Shown here one piece after another: positions 55,393 to 61,423 of a stretch of DNA of 64,000 nucleotides. Location of the stretch: assembly GCA_963774555.1 (NCBI GenBank), contig CAVZFL010000001.1:1240001-1304000 (forward strand), written 5' to 3'. The position numbers and the translations under genes are program-made. The stretch's first letter is position 1. Each line of letters opens with the position of its first letter. The notes beneath the pieces were generated by a model. That model was not told where the DNA came from. It did no database searches and saw only the letters and a program-made list of their open reading frames with translations. Source of the stretch: VRUE01 sp963774555 (lineage in GTDB: Bacteria > Actinomycetota > Thermoleophilia > Solirubrobacterales > 70-9).

Positions 55393-55716
55393 CTACGGGT
55401 GGACGGCCGAACCGGCGTTGAAGAAGAAGTTGATGATCGCCGCCGCCGCGCCGATCCCGAAGGCGCCGCCGACGCCCTTGAGCATCCGCGTCTTGCCGTC
55501 ATCGGCCTGGCTGTAGTTGTTCGACTTGCTGCCGAAGCCCCACTGGGCGGCGCCCCAAAGCACGGCGCCGACGCAGGCCATCAGCCCGAAGGCGGCGGCG
55601 CCGTTGAGGAGTTTCTGCGCAGCGTCGCCGCCGGGCAGGCCGCCCGGATTCGGGTTGACGCTGACTGCCGCGAAGACTTCGAGCAGATGTAGGTTCGCTG
55701 CCTGTAGAAGTGACAC
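55393..55716 (-). CDS. VirB2-like small membrane protein (pilin-type)
   Basis: A 107-residue protein with two hydrophobic helices, AAAFGLMACVGAVLWGAAQW and GVGGAFGIGAAAAIINFFF, separated by a short polar loop (GFGSKSNNYSQADDGKTRML). This is the arrangement of VirB2-like pilin/channel subunits. AAGGAGG lies 7 bases before the GTG. It leads the leftward transfer operon after the sigma-like gene. A role as channel filament subunit is inferred from position and topology. Confidence 0.65.
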   Translation of the reverse strand: MSLLQAANLHLLEVFAAVSVNPNPGGLPGGDAAQKLLNGAAAFGLMACVGAVLWGAAQWGFGSKSNNYSQADDGKTRMLKGVGGAFGIGAAAAIINFFFNAGSAVHP

Positions 55717-55840
55717 CGTTCCGCCTCCTTGAGGGCCTGTTTGGTCGGACAGGCGGGAACGTCAGATGCGCAGGGGCAAACGCCCCCGGAGATTTCAGGC
55801 ACGGAGAAAACGGCCTGGCCGGGTGCGTTCGGTGTGGGCT

Positions 55841-57097
55841 CTACAGCCCGAACTCGGAGTTGACCGAGGAGCCCGACGATCGGCCCGATGATCCGCCGGA
55901 CGAGGACGGCGAAGAAGACGAGCCCGACGAGGACGACGTTTCGGGAGCTGGCGCCGCAGACGGTTCAGACGTGGAGCCCGCCTCAACTCCAAACTCGTTT
56001 GTGGTCTGTTGGGCCGTCGCCCTGGGCGCGCTTGCTGTTCTTGTCCGGTGCGCCTTCGGCTTTGACCGCGCCGTCGTCTTTGCCTTCGAGGGTTGCGATT
56101 CGGAGGGCTTCGGCGCCGGAAGTGCCAGCGTTGGCAGTTCGGGCGTCGGTATGACCGCCGCTGGCACGGCAGCCTGTCGGGTCGTGCCGCTCGCCGTGCC
56201 TGCATTCGACGCCTTTTGCGAGTGGGGAGCTATTCCACCGCCGACGGTTGGGACCACACCGCTCGCGGCGACGCCGCAAACGACCGTCGCCAGCGCGACA
56301 CCGCAGGCACCGGCCACCCGGCCGCCGCCGCTCGTCGTCGCCGCGCTCGTCGGATCGGTGAACGGCGAAAGCCTGCGCCACAGCTCCGCCAGTCGCTGCG
56401 CCCGCACAGTGACGATTTCCGTGCCGATCGCGAACGCTTCGCGTGCCGGGACGAGAGCCGCATCGACGCCAGCGGCAAAAGGTCGATGGCCTTCGCCCCT
56501 TGAGACATCCCACGCCACCAATCCGAGTGTCGCCGGACTCAGGAGGCTGCGATCGTCGCCGACGAGCGCCCGGAGTTTTTCCAGCGCCCAGTTGTGATGG
56601 CGGTCGGCGGCGGACTTCTGCCAGCCCACCTTCCGGCCCGCCTCCCTGATCGAGTGATCCTCGAAGTAGATGAGCGCAAGCAGCTTGCACTCCTTCTCAG
56701 GGAGGAAGCTCAGCGCCTCCCGTAGCCGCTCCTGCCGGTCATGGTCGAGCGCCTGTTGTTCGGGCGATGGCGTCACTTCATCGGGTAGATGAAACACCGC
56801 CTCCAATGACGCCTCACTTGGCTTCCGCGTTTGCGAGTCGAGCAGGTTTTGAGCGCGCCGGTACGCGCAGGTGAGAAGCCAGCCGACCGCGTTCCTCGCC
56901 GGAGGGTTGTTCTCCAGCCACTCCGCGTACTCCATATTGGCCTGGCCGAGTACGTCCTTCGCGTTTTCGGCGATCCAGACCGCCGAGAACCTTTTGCGGA
57001 GCATCAGTGTGAAACCGCGTTCAGCCTCGCGCAGCTCGGCAGGCGTCACACCTTTAGGAGTCACCCGTCTGGTTGCGCTGGCTCCCTTCGCCCTCAC
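55841..57097 (-). CDS. Sigma-70-like protein with membrane segment and extracytoplasmic Ser/Pro tail
   Basis: A 418-residue protein. Residues about 30-90 (WIAENAKDVLGQANMEYAEW, GWLLTCAYRRAQNLLDSQTR) resemble sigma region 2, and 125-185 (EALSFLPEKECKLLALIYFE, DHSIREAGRKVGWQKSAADR, HHNWALEKLRALVG) resemble region 4 with a helix-turn-helix. A hydrophobic segment (VAGACGVALATVVCGVAASG, near 262) then exports a Thr/Pro/Ser-rich tail ending NSEFGL. So a transcription factor appears anchored in the membrane. It is divergent from a wall hydrolase gene across 153 bases and heads the transfer operon. Sensing by the tail is inference. Confidence 0.7.
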   Translation of the reverse strand: MRAKGASATRRVTPKGVTPAELREAERGFTLMLRKRFSAVWIAENAKDVLGQANMEYAEWLENNPPARNAVGWLLTCAYRRAQNLLDSQTRKPSEASLEAVFHLPDEVTPSPEQQALDHDRQERLREALSFLPEKECKLLALIYFEDHSIREAGRKVGWQKSAADRHHNWALEKLRALVGDDRSLLSPATLGLVAWDVSRGEGHRPFAAGVDAALVPAREAFAIGTEIVTVRAQRLAELWRRLSPFTDPTSAATTSGGGRVAGACGVALATVVCGVAASGVVPTVGGGIAPHSQKASNAGTASGTTRQAAVPAAVIPTPELPTLALPAPKPSESQPSKAKTTARSKPKAHRTRTASAPRATAQQTTNEFGVEAGSTSEPSAAPAPETSSSSGSSSSPSSSGGSSGRSSGSSVNSEFGL

Positions 57098-57250
57098 GAA
57101 TCCCCAAACCGAAAAACGATCGGGCGTCTCGGCAAATGCCCTAGCGGACCCCTCGTATATTCGCTTGGTCGGGCGGGAGCCCGACCGCTCGCTTACCGGC
57201 GGCGAAAATTGCCGGGGGCGCTTGCGGCCGTCGATTTGACGACTTCTGCC

Positions 57251-58252
57251 ATGAGCGCCCCGACAGACCGCCGGAGCCTGTCAACGGTTCTGATCGCCGT
57301 CCCGATCGCGGCCCTTCTGGCGCTGATCGGGGGTGCGGTTTGCATCGCCATCGCCTTCGGCGGGGAGAGCAGCTGCGGCACCGCGAGTGCCGCCACCGGC
57401 AACGCCAAAGGCGTCCCCGCGAAGCTCATTCCGATCTACCAGCAGGCCGCCGCGAAGTACCACCTTGGCCCGAAAGGTCCGGCGATCCTCGCGGGGATCA
57501 ATTGGGAGGAGACTGCGTTCGGGACCAACCTCGGCGTTTCGTCCGCCGAAGCCGAAGGATGGATGCAGTTCCTTCCTTCGAGCTGGGAAGCGTTCGGCGT
57601 CGATGGCAACGGCGACGGGGTTAAGGACCCCTACAACCCTTGGGACGCGATCTTTGCCGCCGCCCGGCTGCTTCGCTACTCGGGAGCGCCCGGCAACTGG
57701 CACGACGCGATCTACGCCTACAACCACGCCGAGTGGTACGTCGAAGACGTACTAGCCGACGCCGAAAAATGGGCCGCCATCGGCTCGATTGAAACCGGCG
57801 CCACCTGCGAAGACGCGGCGCCGAACGAACGGGTTGCGCGGATGATCGCCGAGGGGGATCGCCTCAGCGCCATGCGCCCGGAAACGGAATACGTGTGGGG
57901 CGGCTCGCACGGCCTCTCGCCGACTCCCCGCAACGGCCCGTTCGATTGCAGCTCGGCGGTCAGCCATCTTCTACAGGTCGGCGGGTTCCACAACCCGACG
58001 ATGGATACCGTTGCCCTTTCCACTTGGGGCAAGCCGGGACCGGGCCGCTGGGTGACGATCCTCGTCAAGCCCTACGAACCCGAAGCCCACACCGTCATCG
58101 AGTTCATGCCGGGCGTCACGCCACCGGACAAGCGCTATTGGGGCACGTCCGGCTTCATCGAACCCGGACACGGTCCCGGCTGGATTCCCGAAAGCACCTT
58201 CGATGCGGGCTACCTCGCCCGCTTTGAAGCTCGCCACCCGCCTGGCCTGTAG
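57251..58252 (+). CDS. Lytic transglycosylase + NlpC/P60-like wall hydrolase (VirB1-type role)
   Basis: A 333-residue exported enzyme. A membrane anchor (VLIAVPIAALLALIGGAVCI) precedes a transglycosylase domain with LAGINWEETAFGTNLGVSSA and GWMQFLPSSWEAFGVDGNGD. The C-terminal domain has YVWGGSHGLSPTPRNGPFDC followed by SSAVSHLLQVGG, with a catalytic cysteine as in NlpC/P60, and EAHTVIEFMPG with the histidine. It would open peptidoglycan for the transfer channel, as VirB1 does. Start ATG 57251 is used because the upstream reading lies in the divergent promoter. Intact. Confidence 0.88.
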   Translation: MSAPTDRRSLSTVLIAVPIAALLALIGGAVCIAIAFGGESSCGTASAATGNAKGVPAKLIPIYQQAAAKYHLGPKGPAILAGINWEETAFGTNLGVSSAEAEGWMQFLPSSWEAFGVDGNGDGVKDPYNPWDAIFAAARLLRYSGAPGNWHDAIYAYNHAEWYVEDVLADAEKWAAIGSIETGATCEDAAPNERVARMIAEGDRLSAMRPETEYVWGGSHGLSPTPRNGPFDCSSAVSHLLQVGGFHNPTMDTVALSTWGKPGPGRWVTILVKPYEPEAHTVIEFMPGVTPPDKRYWGTSGFIEPGHGPGWIPESTFDAGYLARFEARHPPGL

Positions 58253-58362
58253 ACGCGGCTAGAGCAATACGTCAGATTTCGCTATCTACTACTGTTACGG
58301 CGATTCCCCGGCTACCAGAACAGCTACATGCCATGCAGGGCGCGAGTTAAGGAGTGTCGCGT

Positions 58363-58614
58363 GTGACTTCGGCGCTTTACGTCCCGGCGGCGTCCATTGC
58401 AGCAGTCCTCGGAGGCGTGGCCCTCTGGGTCATCTTCGCGGTACTGCTGATCCTCGCACTAACGATACGCCTCGAAACCTGGCTGAAGCCGATCTTTGCC
58501 TTCGCAATGACCACGACCTTGCCCGCCGCAGTAGTGGTGACTCTTGTCGCTGCGGGAGTCAAGATTGGTGACTACGTTGCCGTGCTCAACCAATTGGGAA
58601 TCAAGGCTCCATGA
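58363..58614 (+). CDS. Small two-helix membrane protein
   Basis: An 83-residue protein with two hydrophobic helices (IAAVLGGVALWVIFAVLLIL, FAFAMTTTLPAAVVVTLVAA). AAGGAG lies 8 bases before the GTG at 58363, better than the GTG three codons earlier. Overlaps the next gene by 4 bases (ATGA). Probably an accessory channel or entry-exclusion protein; no family recognised. Confidence 0.6.
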   Translation: MTSALYVPAASIAAVLGGVALWVIFAVLLILALTIRLETWLKPIFAFAMTTTLPAAVVVTLVAAGVKIGDYVAVLNQLGIKAP

Positions 58615-59069
58615 GCCAGAGAGAAACCATGAGCCAGAGAGAAATCTTGACGTCAATTGCATTGGGCGGTGTCTTTACGGTCGTCATGTTGGTTCTGGGC
58701 ATCCTTGACGCCTTCTCGCTCGGTTCGTTCCTCGGCGTTCTTGTCGTCGGTGGGCTTCTGAGTGCTGGTGTAAACGCTCGCATTCGGAGAGGCGAAAAGC
58801 CCGCGAAGAATGAGAGTGTGAAGACTCAAGTAACCGCAGAGCCCTCCCGAGAGGGGGAGCCGAAGCAGAACGAGAACGCCGTCGAGCTAACTGACCGAGC
58901 CGAGGCCAAGCCCGATGTGACCTTCGAGCAACTGTCCGAGGGGGCGGGGGACGACGTAGTCGAGATAGCCGAGCTAGAGGAGGCACAAGCAGAAGATCAA
59001 ACCTTTGCCGAACCTCCGCCGCCGCCGGAGGAGGAAGACGCTGACGGTCCTCCCGCTGCTGCTGGATAA
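58611..59069 (+). CDS. Membrane protein with acidic tail; duplicated start
   Basis: A 152-residue protein. Two short helices (ILTSIALGGVFTVVMLVLGI, LGSFLGVLVVGGLLSAGV) are followed by a long acidic, proline-ending tail (EIAELEEAQAEDQTFAEPPP). The 16-base start region ATGAGCCAGAGAGAAA is repeated in tandem (58611 and 58629), giving MSQRETMSQREI and two possible starts. Coupled to the previous gene. No family recognised. Confidence 0.6.
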   Translation: MSQRETMSQREILTSIALGGVFTVVMLVLGILDAFSLGSFLGVLVVGGLLSAGVNARIRRGEKPAKNESVKTQVTAEPSREGEPKQNENAVELTDRAEAKPDVTFEQLSEGAGDDVVEIAELEEAQAEDQTFAEPPPPPEEEDADGPPAAAG

Positions 59070-59129
59070 GCGAGCGTTTGAGTGCGCCCGACTGGTTGTC
59101 GGAACTAGCGATCTTCTTGGCAATCTCTG

Positions 59130-60245
59130 TCAAGACACTCGCATTTCGACCAGCGCCGCCCGCGCCCGATCCGACTTCGTGGGCGCGTAGTGGCGCCGCG
59201 TCGTCGCGATGTCCTTGTGCTTCAAGACCTCGGATACAACGTCGATCGGAAGTTCCTCGTCGTTGAGCGCAATGGTCGCCCAGGCGCGGCGCATCGCGTG
59301 GGGCGAGACACGCGAGGTCCGACCGCCAGGAGCATCCCAGCGAATGTCGCCCTTTCGCACTCCGACGCCCGCGCGGAGGGCGTGCCATTTGATGATCTTG
59401 GCAACGCTCTGAGGATGCGTCCGCTTGCCGTTGCGGCTCAGCAGCACGTAGGCGGTTTCCGGGTCGCTCAGCGCGTCGCGGATCGCCGGGTTCTGCTCAG
59501 CCTCGGAGAGCTGCCAGCGGCGGTACAGCCGCAGCTCGCGAAGCAGGGGAGGGGCGAGCGCGAAGATGTCCACTTGATCGCCCTTGCCGACGACTTCCCA
59601 GGTGGCTTGTTCTAGATCGAGGTCGGGCCAGCGCGCGTCGGCGAACGTCGCCAGTCGCGACGGCGCGTAGAACATCCAGTAGGCGAGCAGGCGCCCCTTC
59701 GCCGACCCCGGCGCCTCCAGCAGCCGCTTGATGTCGTCCCGCGTCGGCGTGTAGCCGCGCTTGTAGATGATCTTCGGCGAGGACTCCAAGGCGGCAGGGT
59801 TGTGGTCGGGCAGGTCGTCCTCGGCGAGGAAGTGGCGATAGAGGAACTTGATCGCCGACAAGTAGCTCTTGCGGTAGGAGGCCGACCAGCCTGAGCCCGC
59901 CCGGCCGTCGGGATAGCCCCTCGTCTTGCACCACTCGCACCGCAGTCGGGAGTCGTGCGGCTTGGCGCCGCCGGGCTTCTCCAAGTGGCCCATGAAAAGC
60001 CGGACGTGCTTGCGGCGGGCCGTGTAGAAGGTCGCGCCGTGGACGCTCGCGAGGTAGTGGCTGAAATGAATCAGGTGATCGCGGTAGCGCTCAAGCGTCT
60101 TGTCCTTGCCGATCCCCGCGTGGTTGATTTCGATCGCCTCGGCGATCAACTGCTCGTTGGACAGCTCCATGCGTAGCTCCTCGAATTGGTCGAGGAAGCG
60201 GGCGGGAGCTGAGTCGAGCTGCGCATCGTTCCGAGCGGCGGGCAT
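59130..60245 (-). CDS. int: Tyrosine recombinase (integrase) of the element
   Basis: A 371-residue site-specific recombinase. The N-terminal SAM-like domain (LERYRDHLIHFSHYLASVHG) is followed by an unusual cysteine pair (LRCEWCKTRG) and the catalytic domain. That carries YAPSRLATFADARW (first Arg), VVGKGDQVDIFAL (Lys), RVSPHAMRRAWATIAL (His-x-x-Arg) and LKHKDIATTRRHYAP (His and nucleophile Tyr). It inserts the element into tRNA-Gly and, with help, excises it. The start is 152 bases from attR. A shorter start (MELSNEQLIAEA) is possible. Intact. Confidence 0.93.
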   Translation of the reverse strand: MPAARNDAQLDSAPARFLDQFEELRMELSNEQLIAEAIEINHAGIGKDKTLERYRDHLIHFSHYLASVHGATFYTARRKHVRLFMGHLEKPGGAKPHDSRLRCEWCKTRGYPDGRAGSGWSASYRKSYLSAIKFLYRHFLAEDDLPDHNPAALESSPKIIYKRGYTPTRDDIKRLLEAPGSAKGRLLAYWMFYAPSRLATFADARWPDLDLEQATWEVVGKGDQVDIFALAPPLLRELRLYRRWQLSEAEQNPAIRDALSDPETAYVLLSRNGKRTHPQSVAKIIKWHALRAGVGVRKGDIRWDAPGGRTSRVSPHAMRRAWATIALNDEELPIDVVSEVLKHKDIATTRRHYAPTKSDRARAALVEMRVS

Positions 60246-60396
60246 AGCCGAAACGTCCGGTCGCAGGGCGCCATCGCCCCCGGAAAATCTCGATCATGCC
60301 CGCAACTTGGCTTTGCAGAGCCGAAAACATCTCGTCGTTCCGTTCCTCGATCTTCCGAGAAGCCCGGCTCTAATCGGTTCGAGAAAGGCTTTCAGA

Positions 60397-60423
60397 CGCG
60401 GGTTCGAGACCCGTCGTCCGCTT
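60397..60423 (+). repeat. attR direct repeat (tRNA-Gly 3' end)
   Basis: 27 bases identical to 31698-31724: T-arm through acceptor end of tRNA-Gly. It is the chromosomal remnant of the tRNA end at the right junction. A SurA-N-like reading frame begins at once after it. Confidence 0.9.
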
Positions 60424-60975
60424 TTGATCCCGCCGCCGCCGACAGCGCTGCCGTCGAACGTCGTTGCGGTGGTCGTCGACGTCCGCGGCTCCACCGAGAA
60501 GATCACCAAGCGCGAGTTTCAGCGTGCGTTGGCGCAGGCGGCCGCGTCGAAGGGGCGTAGGCCTGCGCCCAAGCCGGGGCACGGTGGCTACGGGAAGCTG
60601 AAGGACACGGCGATCGGGGAACTGCTCGACTCCACGTGGATCGGAGGTCAGGCGGCGGAAATGGGGATCGGCGTCACCTCCCGCCAGATCAAGGAGGAGA
60701 GGCGCCGACTGATCAAGATTGCGTTCAAGGGCAGGGCCGAATACCACCGGTTCCTGGTCGAAGCGCGGTACACGCTTCGCGATCTACGCGAGCGCCTTGA
60801 AGTCCAGATGCTCGCCACGCGGATCGGGGAACGAGTCACCGCCGGGCTGGCCGGCCGTTCTGAACAAAAAGCCTTCGCGCAATTCGTCGCCGAATACGAA
60901 AAGCGATGGCGCGATCGGACCGTATGCGCGCCCGAATACGTGCTCGATCGCTGCTCGAACGCCCCCGGGTCCTAG
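60424..60975 (+). CDS. SurA-N/foldase-like protein lacking a signal peptide (probable 5' truncation)
   Basis: About 183 residues if started at the TTG beside attR. VVVDVRGSTEKITKREFQRA, DSTWIGGQAAEMGIGVTSRQ, AFKGRAEYHRFLVEARYTLR, LRERLEVQMLATRIGE and a final RDRTVCAPEYVLDRCSN resemble secreted SurA-N/peptidyl-prolyl isomerase-type proteins of actinobacteria. Those carry a lipoprotein or signal segment, which is missing here; the preceding codons are tRNA end. The open frame runs further left into the element but is not protein-like. Likely a remnant truncated at the tRNA by an earlier event. Confidence 0.55.
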   Translation: MIPPPPTALPSNVVAVVVDVRGSTEKITKREFQRALAQAAASKGRRPAPKPGHGGYGKLKDTAIGELLDSTWIGGQAAEMGIGVTSRQIKEERRRLIKIAFKGRAEYHRFLVEARYTLRDLRERLEVQMLATRIGERVTAGLAGRSEQKAFAQFVAEYEKRWRDRTVCAPEYVLDRCSNAPGS

Positions 60976-61295
60976 GCTGCCACCCGCTTTCTGCTGCGCT
61001 GCCGTCCTCCGTTGTGGCGCGCGCGGCGGCGGCTGTTCGAGGAGCGGGTGGGCTGACGCTTTGCCTCGCGATAGAAGTGCTCCGTGGCGCCGCGGACGGG
61101 GCGTTCGCCGGCCAGTTCGACCAGGCCGGTGCGGCGCAGCTCGGTGACGTGGTAGTTGACATTGCTGAGCGGGGTGCGAAGCTCGTAGCTGAGGTCGCTG
61201 GGGGAGAGGGTGCGGCCGTCGTCCAATGCCAGGACTTCGAGGATTGAGATCCGCAGGGGATGGGTATTGGCGCGAGCCAGAAGCTGCCAGTTCAT
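60972..61295 (-). CDS. ArsR-like winged-helix regulator
   Basis: A 107-residue transcription factor. WQLLARANTHPLRISILEVL, LSPSDLSYELRTPLSNVNYH and VTELRRTGLVELAGERPVRG form a winged helix of the ArsR type. A basic C-terminus (SRRRARHNGGRQRSRKRVAA) follows. GGAGGAATC precedes the ATG. It is divergent from the large secreted-protein gene across an AT-rich 128-base gap and probably controls it, itself, or both. No metal-binding cysteines are seen. Confidence 0.82.
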   Translation of the reverse strand: MNWQLLARANTHPLRISILEVLALDDGRTLSPSDLSYELRTPLSNVNYHVTELRRTGLVELAGERPVRGATEHFYREAKRQPTRSSNSRRRARHNGGRQRSRKRVAA

Positions 61296-61317
61296 CAGAT
61301 TCCTCCATCGGTTTTGA

Positions 61318-61331
61318 TTGGTTGTTACCAA
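61318..61331. promoter_or_regulatory. Candidate ArsR-type operator
   Basis: TTGGT-TGTT-ACCAA inverted repeat in AT-rich DNA, 22 bases before the regulator start and within the shared promoter region with the secreted-protein gene at 61424. Confidence 0.4.
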
Positions 61332-61423
61332 CTTGTAGGCTAATTGATACCAAAAATTGATGGTGTAAATCTCGAAAAGCGGGTATATTCGGCCATAAGA
61401 TGCTCTTTGGGAAGGAGAATCGC

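Larger units (their letters stand above)
31698..60423. mobile_element. Integrative and conjugative element in tRNA-Gly(CCC)
   Basis: Bounded by 27-base direct repeats of the tRNA 3' end, with a tyrosine recombinase 152 bases inside the right repeat. It carries its own MobF relaxase, ssb, coupling protein, VirB4-like ATPase, SCO6880-family protein, TrbL/VirB6-like and VirB8-like membrane proteins, a pilin-like protein, a wall hydrolase, XRE regulators and a HicBA pair. This set is enough for self-transfer through a single membrane. About 28.7 kb. Whether it is still mobile is unknown; many transfer genes show apparent frameshifts that may be assembly errors. Confidence 0.88.

Noticed and set aside
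60360..60423. Second tRNA gene at the right junction
   Set aside because: Only the T-arm and acceptor 3' strand are present; the D-arm and anticodon arm are missing, so it is an att remnant.
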